DNA of 64,000 nt, taken from Caenorhabditis remanei (lineage: Eukaryota; Nematoda; Chromadorea; Rhabditida; Rhabditidae). Below, one piece after another: positions 34,159 to 45,913 of the stretch. The DNA is taken from the NCBI RefSeq assembly GCF_010183535.1, contig NC_071330.1:62001-126000 (forward strand), given 5' to 3'. Positions within the stretch are counted from its first letter, which is position 1. Each line of letters begins with the position of its first letter. Position numbers and translations under genes: made by a program. Below the pieces are notes generated by a model. The model did not search any database and had not been told where the DNA came from. It was given only the letters and a program-made list of their open reading frames with translations.

Positions 34159-35492
34159 TTTTTATTTGATTTTTATTTTCTGTTAGTCATGCGTACTAGT
34201 TGAAGACCCTTAGGTACTTAGGTATTCAGTTCGAACTCTGGGGGTCTTGATGATTTGCTTGCTTTTGGTACGAACATAAATTGAACGAATATAAAATGTT
34301 AATCGTCCTGAATTTGATTTCCAAAACGAAAAAGATCTTTGTGGGAATATGGGTTCAATCAAAGTCAATGAGATTAAAGAAGGTATAGTTAAAGAAGAGA
34401 CGGATCAAAAATGAATCTCGTCACTAATGGAAGAGTACAATGTCTTCCATATAAAATGTATATCTGAAACTCCTGAGACAACTCACATCATTTGTCTGCT
34501 GAAAGACTCTCTTGAAAAGAAAGTCTCTAATCTCATCGAAAAGAATAAAGATAATTCTAATTTTGAGGCAAAAATTTAGGTAAATTTTTTCTTATTAGTT
34601 TTGAGAACAAAAACCGTAGTTTTAATTTTCCATATTCGTTGAGTATTGGTTTTTTTTGTTACGTAACCCAAAGATTTTAAAAACGAGCTCTATTTGTGAT
34701 CAGTATTATCCATAAAAAATACTTCGTGGGGAAAATTGTTTTACTATGACACATTCTCAAAGTTTGACATTTTCAACTGAAAAGGGCTTTCATTTTGGGC
34801 GGTACTGTATGTACCTCTTGACTCCTTATTTTTGTCTTGTATCCATGAGTGTTGAACACGTTACATAACCGGAAAGGAATAGCGATCATCAAAATTCGTT
34901 TTACCTTCATTTTGTAAAGATAGTTTCAATCATTCTAGAAGACTTTAAAAAATTTGTTCAAAATTGGACCATAGTGAAACCGCACAGTGATATATATCTT
35001 TGAAACATTACCCCTCCCTTCTTACTCTAACAACAGAAAATTCCTCGTCCTTTCTAAGTCTCTTCACCAGCGCTTCTTTTGAAGGTCACCTCTCTCTTTT
35101 TCTGTTTTTTCTTTCCCTATCTCCGCCTCTCGAACGAGAATAAACATGAGCAAATCGACGTTGTCTAAACAGCTCAGCGCTAGAAACAAAGATAAAAAGG
35201 TTTTTGGTTTATTTTCTTAACCATGAACCTTGATTCCTTCGATGTCTTTGTTTTCGAAATTGTTCTTATTTCTATTAAGCCAGGGTTCAAAGAATAGTAA
35301 GACCTCGCCTTCCTTTTTTGCAGGAGTCAACTGAGTAGCCAACTCTTATAAAGAAAATTTCCCTCACAATCAGCTTTTCTATTTTCCGCTCCCCAATAGA
35401 CCTTCATTTTTATCGTTCTCTTTGTATTTTTCATCTTTTCGTTTTCTAGTATATCCAGTTGTCTAGGATCTCATATTTATAATTTTCAGACT
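34159..35492. other. Intergenic stretch with a relic exon-like ORF
   Basis: At 35146-35199 ATG opens MSKSTLSKQLSARNKDKK followed by a GT donor-like site, then a TTTTTGCAG acceptor and a stop after four codons. It is more likely a regulatory word (ATGAGCAAATCGACGTTG) than a gene. A relic of the CAGTGCCGACC foldback family lies at 34750-34810. Confidence 0.3.
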
Positions 35493-36371
35493 ATGCGGAA
35501 CATACTGACCTTCCTGATTTTTGCCCTGGTGATCAATTTACACAGTGCGGCTGCTGAAGATTCTCAGGAGAAAGGTAAATTTCTTCTTGTTTGTTCAGAT
35601 TTAAATAATCAAAGGAAGAGATCGTGTCCTTGAAAATCGGGAGTTTAATAATTTTTGTCAGAACTTTTTAATTCAGACAACAATGGGATTACAAAACACC
35701 AAAACATCCAGTTTTCCTCTCCTCATCGTAATATGGCATCTGGAGCAATTGTTGGTGGAAGCATGAACGCTGCACGCTATGCGATTGAAAACGGTGGAAG
35801 AGCTTCAAATATTGTCAATGTATTCGACAAGGCAGCCGTGAGCTCTCTTGGAAATCCAAAGTGGTACGCTAGAGTTGATATGCCACACGCCAACGTGCCA
35901 TACCATCATATTAATGTGAACAAAGCAATTACTGGACTCAAGGATCCCCATATTCGAATTTCCGGAGCAACTGCACATGCCGCTGGTGCTGCTGGGAAAG
36001 TATTGAATGCCGTAAACAAAGTTGCGCCAGCCGCACTGATTGCGTCTGTTATTTTAGATGCTGTCGAAATAGCGGACGATTATAATAAGGGAAGAACTGA
36101 GGAAGTGCAAAGGAAGGTCATATCTAAAACATCATCATATTTTGGAGGAGCCTACGGAGCAACCGCTGGTGAGAATTAAACTTTAGATCGTATTTTCCTT
36201 TAAACCCATTCTCAACAACACGTTATGTTTAATTAAACAATTCCAGGAGCTGCATACGGATCAGCGATCTTTCCGGGTGTTGGAACATTGATTGGTGGAG
36301 TGGTTGGAGGTTTATTCGGTGGAGTTTTTGGAGGAATCGGAGGAGACGTCGTTGCTGAAATGATTAGATAA
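35493..36371 (+). CDS. Glycine-zipper family protein G5, secreted form
   Basis: Exons are 35493-35574, 35677-36168 and 36247-36371 (232 residues). A clear signal peptide (MRNILTFLIFALVIN...SAAA) is cut near AAEDS. The phase-1/phase-1 core exon has KHQNIQFSSPHRNMASGA, GGRASNIVNVFDKA, PKWYARVDMPHANVPYHHIN, NKAITGLKDPHIRIS, an Ala-rich helix and LNAVNKVAPAALIASVILD. Exon 3 is the glycine zipper IFPGVGTLIGGVVGGLFGG plus VFGGIGGDVVAEMIR. No zinc tail. It has the cleanest architecture and can serve as the family reference. Likely secreted or delivered to a membrane; activity unknown. Confidence 0.88.
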
Positions 36372-37027
36372 TGAACAAGTATAAAATGGTTCCTCTTATT
36401 TTGTTGTGCCTCTCCCCCTTTCTACGAGATTTTTTTCCTATTTGCTTTACTGTGTGCTTTATCAGGTGTTTTCAAAAGTAACAAAAAATAAATTGGGTTC
36501 ACATAGAATGTCTTGTTGGAATGCAACTTTTACCTATAATTATTTCATGCAGCATAAAATAAGGTGAGAATTATCAAATACTGAATTTGACTAAAGCAAC
36601 AATTGAGTTCCGCAAACTTGTCAAATTTCGGCCAAGGTACCTTTTTTTATCCATTTTTTCAAATTTTGATAAAATTTTACATTAAAAACCCAATTCCTTG
36701 ACATTGTAAAAAAATTTCAAAAAATTTTTAAATTTCGTTCAAGGCGAAGTGCGTAAAATGTTTGAATTTCAAACGCCGGACCGAAAAAAATTCCGAGTTC
36801 GGCCCGGCCCGTGACATGTTTGAAGAGCTGGACCATTGCCATTTTAAGAAAGTTGAAGTATCTTCTGGAGACCGAATCATTTTCTTTCGAGCAAAAATAA
36901 AAATGAGCAATACAACGTTGTTTATCAGATTTTGCTTTCCATCTTGAACATCTCCACAACATTGCTCACCCTATTTTTTTTTCTCTCTCACTCTATTCCA
37001 CTATTTTTTACTGAACAGAAATTACTA

Positions 37028-37060
37028 TGAGCAATGCAACGTTGCATTAACCTTCAGTAT
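37028..37060 (+). promoter_or_regulatory. GAGCAATGCAACGTTGCATT palindrome plus TATAAAG box upstream of G6
   Basis: The word at 37029-37048 contains the palindrome TGCAACGTTGCA. A TATAAAG box follows about 10 bp later and the G6 ATG about 85 bp further on. Similar words are at 28712, 30251, 35145, 36903 and 39519, all in this cluster. Confidence 0.4.
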
Positions 37061-37143
37061 AAAGCACACGCTAAACTGCTAAGACTACGCCTTCTGATTT
37101 AGTCTTTTTTACCAGACTTCCCAACAATTCGGTTTTTCAGAAA

Positions 37144-38036
37144 ATGAAGGTCTCAATCACTCTTTGCTTCCTCGGTCTCCTACTCTTTCTTACGTCGGCA
37201 TCCGCTAAGGAAAGTCAGCAAGGTGAGAATCGGAGGTCTAGAAATTTAGTGCCTGCGAAAATTTTAAATTTTAGAAACTCAACGGATTAGAAAGCATGAA
37301 AACATGAAATTCTCTTCTCCACAACGGAACATGGCTTCTGGAGCAGCTGTCGGTGGAATCTTGAACTCTGCTTATAATGTCATTCAAAACGGTGCGAAAG
37401 CATCGGCTGGGGTCATCGAAAAAGTCATTGTTTCTGCACAAACTTACCCAAAATTCAACACCATTGGGGATCTCGGAAATCTCAAAGTACCGTACCCTGA
37501 TGCCGTCATGAACAACGCAGTTGTTAGAGTGACAAAAACAAACATTCAACACGTAGCTTCTTCACCAGCAATGAATTTTTTGAACAAAGTCGCACCAGCC
37601 GTGATGGCAGCATCAGTTGCATATGATGCTTGGGAGATTTTTGATGATGTCAAAGAAGGAAATCGGGGAGAAGCTACAAGAAAGGTTGTCACGAAAGGAT
37701 CCGCATATCTCGGAGGATTCTATGGAGCAGCTGCAGGTAATCTTAGATAACTGGGGATAGAAACGTAATTAGGTAATTACTGAGTTTAACAATATTCAGG
37801 GGTTACATTTATAATTCATTTTTCTTTGATTTTAACGGTGAACCTATTAGGTATATTAATCAACTACTTGTAACACCTGAATTATTAGTCAGGACATGTT
37901 GATTGCAGGATCCGTTCTTGGAACACTGGTCTTCCCAGTTGTTGGAACAGCGATTGGAGCGATTCTTGGTGGAATATTCGGCGGAGTTTTTGGAGGACTT
38001 GGTGGCGACGTTATTGTAGAAATCTTGAGATTGTAA
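37144..38036 (+). CDS. Glycine-zipper family protein G6, secreted form, diverged core
   Basis: Exons are 37144-37222, 37275-37736 and 37909-38036 (222 residues). The signal peptide is MKVSITLCFLGLLLFLTSASA. The N-terminal part of the core (KHENMKFSSPQRNMASGA) matches G5 closely, but the central signature (GGRxSNI ... ARxDMPH ... HINVN) is replaced by unrelated sequence around EKVIVSAQTYPKF and LKVPYPDAVMNN. The helix LNKVAPAVMAASVAYDAWEI and the zipper exon (LVFPVVGTAIGAILGGIFGG then VFGGLGGDVIVEIL) are conserved. So the flanking parts are constrained while the middle has been remodelled. Confidence 0.85.
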
Positions 38037-38599
38037 AAACGAACGATTCTAATTGCATATTACTTAATTGTTGAATTCTTCTTTGTGTATTATTGTTAAA
38101 CTATATTCTTGCAATTGTCTGGAACTAGAAAACCCCTTCTCTAAAATAAAATAAATTAAAATTCATCAAACAGTTTGACATTATTCGTTGAGCAAGGACA
38201 AATTTGGGCAAAAAAGATTTTAAAAATCATATATATGATTTAAACAAAGTTAAATGTAAAATTTAGGACACAATTAGCGTGTATACGCAGTGATTATACA
38301 TCAGCAGGGCCTGAGAAAACGCCGTGATAACTAAAGAAGAGAAATAGAAAAACTTGTGACAACTATGTTTGCATAGTTTTTTTGAACATTACTTTGTTCC
38401 GCATGTATCCGTAATTCTCAAAACCTAGAAGGGTGTGGGTGTGTATGCAGAGGATACCGTTACGGAAAACGAGATCTTTCAGAATTCAACGATGTTATAC
38501 TAATTTCCGATGTTCTATTATTCACAGAACTCCAGCAATGATTGAAATCGGTATTGAATATTTATTGAAATTGTTGTATAAAACAATCAAACATGTCTA

Positions 38600-39440
38600 C
38601 GCAAATCCAGGTTTTTAACTATCGTTCCACCATCATCCACACCATAATATCTACCAACAGCACCACCAATAACTCCACCAAACGCTCCACCGACTATTCC
38701 ACCGACTAACCCTCCGACACCAGGGAACGCATAATTTCCGGCGGCAGTATCTAAACAGTAATAAATAATCTCAGTAAAGTTGTATTGAAGATATCCGTTA
38801 TTTTCAACAAATGGCTTTTGACTCATGCTGAACATCAATATTAACCAAACTTGCTTTTGGGAAGATCAATTGATAAAAAAACAATAACACTTGCCTGCGC
38901 TTGCTCCAACGGTAGCATAAGTAGACAGCATAGTTATTGGTTTTCTTAGCATCCGTGTTTCCATTCAGATATTCTTCAGCTACTTCAGCAGTATCCACAA
39001 GAACTACGATTACTTGAACTGTCGGATTAATATGATAGAAATCAACTTTTCCGTGTGGTGAATCAATTCTAGCGTACGATGTCGGATTGCCAAAAGAACT
39101 AATAACATCTTTAGCATACACTATGTTTCAAGACCTGCCGCCAACCTTCACGACGTACATTGCAGCGTTTTTTGCAGCACCAAAAACTGCTCCAGTGAAT
39201 ATGATCCATGCAGCATCTGAGATTTAAAACAATTTAGTTGTTCTGAAATGACACAAGGTCTGTACCTGACCGAATATGACTCATCTCACTGTCAGCGTGT
39301 TTAGTCAAAATAGCACTTATTAAAATGAGCAGAAAAACGTTTGCAATCAATAGATTAATCGTTTTTCTAAAAAATAGAATTTTAAGAGAATAAAAAATGC
39401 GACAAAAAAGAACGAGAAAAGTTGGATCTCCAGTGGACAC
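38600..39440 (-). pseudogene. Glycine-zipper family pseudogene G7
   Basis: On the minus strand a hydrophobic leader (INLLIANVFLLILISAIL) is followed by VFGAAKNAAMYVVKVGGRS, then an in-frame TGA where other members have Ser (S-S-N-I), then SFGNPTSYARIDSPHGKVDFYHIN. The DPH and LNKVAPA parts are deleted, and a zipper (YAFPGVGGLVGGIVGGAFGG) ends the relic near 38600. The nonsense change plus internal deletion make it non-functional. It is inverted relative to its neighbours. Confidence 0.75.
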
Positions 39441-39610
39441 TCAACGAAAATAATATTTCATGACGGTGGCCTAATCCGATATTTAAAAACACATCCACCG
39501 TGGAACTTTTTCGTTTACAATGAGCAATGGCAACCAATTTTGATTCAAAGGATTAAAAACGGTTTTCTGATTCTGTTTGTAATACGAATACACAAGTGGT
39601 AAATTAAATA

Positions 39611-39884
39611 CCGTAAAAACTGTATTAGAGCGACATGTCGCTCTATTTTTCAACCGCCTTTCAGAACAATTTTGTAGTTTCAGAAACTCACTAAAGTTAA
39701 ACGGAAAAACACTTTTTGAAAGTTCTATTTGTTGAACTAGAGGTTACTATTCACGCTGCTTCTAATCAGAACCAAGAAAATACACTTAGATAATCATATT
39801 CATGAATCCTGAGTATAGATGGGTGTCGTTCTATTAAAGGTGTCGCTCTATTAAAGGTGTCGCTCTAATACAGTTTTTACGGTA
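39611..39884. mobile_element. TA-type MITE with ATACCGTAAAAACTG termini and internal tandem repeat
   Basis: The left end ACCGTAAAAACTGTATTAGAG is the inverse of CTCTAATACAGTTTTTACGGT. Near the right end AAAGGTGTCGCTCTATT is repeated about three times. Confidence 0.8.
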
Positions 39885-39972
39885 TGTGGATATACTAACA
39901 GTGTTCTATACTTGTTCATTGAAACCAAATTTCAGTTTTTCAGTCTTAAGTTTTTTTTTGTTGCGTGTGATA

Positions 39973-40091
39973 TTATCGAAATAAAAAAGTTCCGACATTT
40001 TTTACAGACGCGTGTTTGCGGGCTTATGCAAAATTTAATAATTTTGCACTACGAGTCGGTAAAAAATGTCGGAACTTTTTTATTTCGATAA
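39973..40091. mobile_element. TA-flanked MITE, copy 2 of 3
   Basis: The termini TTATCGAAATAAAAAAGTTC and its inverse are bordered by TA (39971-39972, 40092-40093). It is the same family as 11851-11982 and 50347-50478. It sits 320 bp upstream of the G8 start. Confidence 0.85.
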
Positions 40092-40410
40092 TAGGTGTTG
40101 TGAAATATCTCACACTTTTTTTGTTTTTTTTCTATGTAAACCAAACATTTCAACAACTTCTGTTCAATAATTATTTGTTCACCTATAAGAAGTCAACAAA
40201 ACTTTTTGAGACATATAATGTTATCTTCCCTTTCCATGAAGAACAACTTTCTCTTATTGATATAATAGATGGAAGAGATAGTAAGAGGCGCAGGTGTCAC
40301 AACTTTGGAGGTTGATGTTTATCAGTTCAGTTTATTTTGTTTCACGCTGACAATGATCTATTCCGCATTTGAAGTAATTTAATGATATGTTCTCGAGTTT
40401 TCAGGTAAAA

Positions 40411-42604
40411 ATGAACCGGAAATCGTTTTGTTCAAAATTTGGATTGAATGGGACAAGTGTCGCGATTTCTATGTGCATTGTGTTGGTGAGTTTCGAAATA
40501 ATTCTAATATTTCAAGATTTGCACTTCTAGATTAAAATTAAAATCATGCTATACCAAACTTTAACTTTCCAGATCGTTCAATGCAAACAAAACCATGATA
40601 GTTGGAATCTTCTGGATTCTGTTCACTCAACAATCAATGTAATATCTGAAAATCTTCCAGAATATGCCGAAAACTTGTACAAAACAGCACAGGAACATGG
40701 TGAAAAGTTGAAGGACACTTTGAGTAGTTGTGGTACTTTACCAAACAAAAAATCTGCCAAAATGTTATTTTCAGCTGAAGAAGTTCAGAAGAGCTACAAA
40801 GGGTCCAAACTTCAGGGTATTGTCGATAACTTGCCAGAGCACACCGCAGAAATTTATAAAACTGCGAAGGAGAACAGTATAAAGATGAAGAAGGCCGTGG
40901 AAAAATATGGTAGGTTGAGGTTATCGCATTTCGGTGTCTGCTTAAGTGTAACTATTCATTTTCAGCTGATGATGTTCACAAGAGCTACCAAGGATCGGAG
41001 TTCCAGAAGGTGGCTAACACGCTACACGAAAAAGTTCAAGAACATGGAGAAATATTTACGGACACGCTTGAGGATTACGGTCGGAAAATACAATGAACAG
41101 CAATCTTATGAGATGTTTCTTTCAGCAGACAAACTGAGCAAAAATTACGAAGGATCAAAATTACAGAAGTTCGTTGAAAAACATGTTCCGGAATACGCAG
41201 AAAAACTGATAGCGAAGACAGAAGAGCATGGAGAAGTGTTGAAGGAGAAACTGAGTTACTATTGTACGTTTTTCGGCAATTGGCTTGTATGATTCTACCA
41301 TTTTTTTTGAGGCAGCGAAATAAAAAAGAACTACGAAGGGTCTGATCTACAAAAGGCAGTAAATGAGATGTATGAAACAGTTCAAGTTCATGGTGAGCAA
41401 TATTTGTTTTTTGAGTATTGGGATGAGATGATGCAACGGTGTAACAAGTTGGCAAATCTACTTGCTACTGATGACAGAAATCCCATGAACAATAAATTCA
41501 GTAATCATCTAACAGATTTGTTTTAGCCACAGAAGTTCACAAAAACTACCAAGGCTCAAATACACAGAAGCTTGCAAATGAATTGTACGCAACAGCTAAA
41601 TTTCATGGGGAGCACCTATCAGAGACATTGAGTGATTATATGGGAGAGCTGCAAGAGTATGTTAATAAAGTTGAAGAGATCAGAGTGAGAAATTCGAAGA
41701 AATCGCATGAATCCATTCGATTGTATCCTGGGAAAACTGTCTTCTAACAAAGGTATGATTTTAGTGTGCATTCTTACAATAGTATACGTTTTCAGACATC
41801 TCCTACAAAACTATGCTGGCCGGAGGACTCATCGGTGCGATTCGAAATTCTCTCCGCTACAAAATCAGACATGGAGGTCGCCGATCAAACATCGTTTCCG
41901 TCTTTGACAATTCCATCCGAAACGCTAAAGGAAACCCTAAACTTTTTGCACGAGTCGACATGCCACATGGCAAAGTGCCATTTCCTCATATCAATGTTAA
42001 CAAGGCGTTCACTGGAGTCAAAGATCCGCATACCAGAATATCTGAATTCACCGCAAAAGCAGCAGGAGTTACAGGAAGTGCACTGAAATTTATCAATAGA
42101 GTGGCACCTGCTGTGATGGTTCTGAGCACTGCGTATGATGCATATGATATTGTGAATAGTGAAGATGGAGGAGTTATGACAAAGAAAGTGATTAGTGGGA
42201 CATCGACAAGTGCAGGTGGATATATAGGGTCATCGATTGGTGAGTGTTTTATTATATTTAAGATTCATGGATACTGCTAGAGAATAGCTCCATACATCTC
42301 GTTTTTCAGGCGCCTCCATCGGAACAATGTTTTTCCCTGGTATTGGAACTTTGACTGGATCAATTATGGGTGGAGCCTACGGTGGGGAATTCGGAGATTG
42401 TTTCTCGGATACTTTGGAAGATGCTTACAACTATGCATCAGATTTTTGGGAAATATATCGACAAAATACATGCTGTATGTTTATTTTTTCTGAATTAATG
42501 TCTCCATTTTTGTTATATTGGTTTCAGATCCGGAGTTCGATACCAAAAAAGATGAATTTTTTGGACTGTGGACGAATGAGCAACAGTGTATTGTTGGATT
42601 TTGA
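40411..42604 (+). CDS. Glycine-zipper family protein G8 with signal peptide and tandem helical repeats (one frame break)
   Basis: Proposed exons are 40411-40485, 40573-40732, 40775-40909, 40966-41079, 41126-41263, 41312-41392, 41527-41752, 41796-42239, 42310-42474 and 42528-42604. A signal peptide (GTSVAISMCIVLIVQC) is followed by six exon-encoded amphipathic repeats of about 40 residues, with consensus A-x-x-[VL]-x-K-x-Y-x-G-S-x-x-Q-K then YAEKLYxTAxEHGExLK. Then come the core domain (GGRRSNIVSVFDNS, KLFARVDMPHGKVPFPHIN, DPHTRIS) and the zipper (FFPGIGTLTGSIMGGAYGG), ending with DEFFGLWTNEQ. All internal exons are phase 1/1 multiples of three except 41527-41752, which is 226 bp, one base over. 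Either that exon carries an indel or two genes abut here. No zinc tail. Confidence 0.65.
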
Positions 42605-42731
42605 TTTTGTTACAAAGAATAAAAATAACTTTCATATTGACACACGCATGACCAATACTTATGGTTTGTGCAATTGATAAAGCAAACGTATCAGTTCAAA
42701 GTGTGTTATACAAATACTCATTTATTTTCGA

Positions 42732-43841
42732 ATGAAGTTTTTTTCTCGTTCTGATCGGAATAGCTTCAAAAGAAAGATGGGTCGGATACTGTGGTTTCTA
42801 AGTATTATAAGTATTGTATATTTCATATCTGTGAGTCTTTTGAAGAATGGAATGCGGAAGTGTTTCTTGGAGCACTTAATAAAATCGAGTTATTTAATTT
42901 TGGAAATTCTATGTAATATCAAACTATACCATAACTCACAATTAATATTTTTCAGAGTTATAGAGCCAACAATTCAGTGGATAATGAATTTAGTTTAATT
43001 GGAAAGTTAACTAATTATGGTATGTGAAAGTAACTGTCAGCATTTTCAATGTCAGTATTACAGCCAAATATTTACTGAACTATCCACCCCCTGAAAAAAC
43101 ATGGTTCGAAAAAATTACAGATTATGGGAAAGGTTTGTGGAGGGATTATAGCATTGATAATAAATGACATGTTTTTATTAGTTGCAGAGTCACTGGGTTA
43201 CTTATCTGACAGTCGGAGCAAAGACATGAAAACTGGAGCAATTATGGGAGCCTCACGGAACGCTGCAAATTATGTGATCCAAGTCGGTGGAAGATCTTCA
43301 AACATCCTGAATATATTCGATAAGACATCTGTCAGTTCACTGGGAAATGCAAGATGGTTTGCACGTATTGATATGCCACACGGCAACGTGCCCTACTATC
43401 ATATCAATGTTAATCAGGCAATCACTGGTGTCAAGGATCCACACTATCGGATTTGGGGTGTCACTGCAAAAGCAGCAGGGATTACTGGACGAGTATTGAG
43501 TATAGTCAACAAGATAGCACCTGCAGCAATGATTTTGTCATTTGCTTATGATGGATATGAGATTTTGGATGACTATCAGAATGGAAAAATTGCAGAGTCT
43601 AAGCGAAAAGTTGTTGCTAAAGCCTCGACATATATTGGCGCAAGTTATGGAGCGGGAACAGGTTAGGAGAGAACACTTGCTTAATTTAGAAATATAATGT
43701 TCAAAATTCACAGGTGCTTCGATTGGATCAATTATTTTCCCGGGTGTCGGTACTTTACTCGGAGGGCTGATTGGTGGTGTACTTGGAGGAATGGGTGGAG
43801 GAATCGGTGGAGACGTCGTGGCTTCTATTTTGGTGTTGTAG
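42732..43841 (+). CDS. Glycine-zipper family protein G9, signal-anchored
   Basis: Exons are 42732-42830, 42956-43019, 43064-43132, 43188-43661 and 43714-43841 (277 residues, frame closes). The N-terminal FKRKMGRILWFLSIISIVYF looks like a type II signal anchor (positive charges before the helix). Two short exons are followed by the phase-1/1 core exon with GGRSSNILNIFDKTS, ARWFARIDMPHGNVPYYHIN, NQAITGVKDPHYRI and LSIVNKIAPAAMILSFAYDG. The zipper exon is IIFPGVGTLLGGLIGGVLGG, then MGGGIGGDVVASIL. No zinc tail. Closest in layout to G5. Function unknown. Confidence 0.85.
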
Positions 43842-44384
43842 GCATGAATTTCAAAAGTATAAAAGTATTGAAGTTTGTTTCATATATTTTCTTGTTGCAC
43901 ACCGTCAAAATTGTGGTACAGGTTTTAGCAAAAGTTTGGAGCATCCTATCTCGACTGGCTGTAAAAATACATATCTTTTTTTCAACTGAAGACATATTTT
44001 CTAAGTATTGAGCTATATTGTTTAATTGGCCATTCTTTGATATCTCTATTCGACACCGAGGTAAATCGCTTTGAACGGACTTCGCTGGGTGTATATCTGT
44101 CACTGGTTTTACGGTAAATGGCATACCTGCTTTGCCACGTAACTTTAATAATAACCAATTAATTAAAATTTTAAGTTTGAAGTCAAACACCACACATTTA
44201 ATAATTGGTTTGTTTTTAGAAATAATCTAGTCACAAAGTGAGTCATTTTCTTCCACCAAGTAACTTTTTCCATTTTTACGGTTCTCGAAGACCACTGATA
44301 ACATACGACAGTGACATTTTATACTGATAAACACCTAGCTGCGAACTAATCATTCTACTCATTACTCTATTGAATTCCCAAAAA

Positions 44385-45850
44385 ATGAATAAACAGGTAT
44401 TTTCTATTCGACTTGGTTTTTTTTCTTATAAAAAATTTCAGAAAAAAGAGGGCATTACCAAAAAACTATCTGAACACGCATCGAATGTGTTGGAGAAAGC
44501 CAACGAATATGGAGAGAAAGCGAAAGAGGCAGTACTTGAAGCTGGTGAGAATTCGTTATTATTTACATTTGCCGGTGGCTGACCGATTGCTCCGGGGACA
44601 AGGTGTGGGTTTCGCGGCTCTCTACCGTACTTCACTCATAGAAAGTTTTAAAAGTACGGTAGTCGCAACGAAACGCACAGCCAAATTTAGAGTGAGCGGT
44701 CAGGCTACGAATGGATAATAAGCAAGTATATTAATCAAGACTATAACGTGTTTTTTCAGTCACTGATCCTATCTCGATTTCTGTTCTCACTGGTGCAGCT
44801 CTTGGGGCCGCTCGTAACGCTGCTGATTTTGCTATTCAACTCGGTGGTAGATCTTCAAACGTAGTCAATATATACTACAAAAATGTCAAAAGCTCTCTTG
44901 GAAATTCCAAATGGTACGCTCGGGTAGATATGCCGCATGGTAATGTGCAATATCCTCACATCAATGTGAACAAGGCAATCACTGGTGTCAAGGATCCACA
45001 TATTCCCATATCTGCAACTGCTGCAAAGGCGGCTGGTCTTGCAGGGCAAGGTCTCGAAATGGTTAACAGAATGTCTTTTCATCTGGAAGTACTCGCGTAT
45101 GCTTGCAATTTATATCTGTTGGGAAATAATGTAATTGTTGATTTGAATAATGGAACAACAAGAAACACATTGAAAGAGGTTGCCAGAATTGTTATAAGTC
45201 TTGTCGGAGGGAAAGGAGGATTAGCTTTAGGTGAGATGTGTTTTGTCCTTGCAATTTAAGAGACAATGTCTCGCTCAAGCCACCAGGCCATGTTACACAT
45301 AAACCAAAGTAATAACTATTAAAATAGTTATTAGTACGGGACGCTTCCAACAACCGCGCTCTATCGAACCCGAAGAAAATGGAATGTGGAATTGAGAGAT
45401 TCAGAGCAAAAGAGGCATTTCTCAAGGACATTTCGGTGGAGCGCAGTTGTAAGAACTGTGCCTAGATAATAAAATGAGATGACTCTGGTTTTGACGTTTT
45501 CATAAAACATGAATATTATTTACATGTCCATATTTCCAGGCGCCGCAGGAGGTACATTGGCTTGTCCTGGTATCGGAACTATCATTGGTGGTCTTGCTGG
45601 TAGCATTGCTGGTGGCGCTGGAGGTGTTTACATCTTGGACCCTCTCCTTGGAATTATACTCGATGATATAAAACTCGATATTCTGGAGGTAGAATGCACT
45701 GAATGTCAGAAAGTATTCGAGTGCCGTAAATACGAGATTGGTGATGTGAAGAAGTGCGAAACATGTCGCACTCCAGATGACATTCCGCGTATTCCTGAAC
45801 TCAAGGAGTTGGTGATGCCGGGGTGGCTGAAAATCAGATCAAAACTTTGA
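44385..45850 (+). CDS. Glycine-zipper family protein G10, zinc-ribbon tail, no signal peptide
   Basis: Exons are 44385-44396 (four codons), 44442-44544, 44760-45230 and 45540-45850 (298 residues, frame closes). Exon 2 encodes one amphipathic repeat (KKLSEHASNVLEKANEYGEK) akin to those of G8. The core exon has GGRSSNVVNIYYKN, SKWYARVDMPHGNVQYPHIN and NKAITGVKDPHIPIS. The zipper is ACPGIGTIIGGLAGSIAGG. The tail has CTECQKVFECRKYE followed by CETC, a four-Cys knuckle closely matching G1 and G11. No signal peptide. Intron 3 holds a MITE plus a fragment of the 1.65-kb foldback family (45259-45468). Confidence 0.85.
45259..45468. mobile_element. Foldback-family fragment plus TTACAACCGCGCTC MITE in intron 3 of G10
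   Basis: 45261-45315 repeats the outer end of the element at 14.05 kb (GAGACAATGTCTCGCTCAAG). A small AATAACTATTAAAATAGTTATT palindrome follows, then a MITE copy 45332-45468 with ACAACCGCGCTCTATCGAA / TTCGGTGGAGCGCAGTTGT ends. Confidence 0.65.
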
Positions 45851-45913
45851 GATAATTCATTTTTCAAAAAAAGTGTATTTTTATCAGTGAAACAAAGAAA
45901 ATAAAATAAATAT

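Noticed and set aside
35146..35199. Small gene starting MSKSTLSKQLS
   Set aside because: Stops four codons after the next acceptor; the same DNA word recurs as a non-coding motif upstream of other cluster genes.
39600..39900. CRISPR-like short repeats (GGTGTCGCTCTATTAAA)
   Set aside because: Only about three copies, no spacers, inside a eukaryotic MITE with inverted termini.
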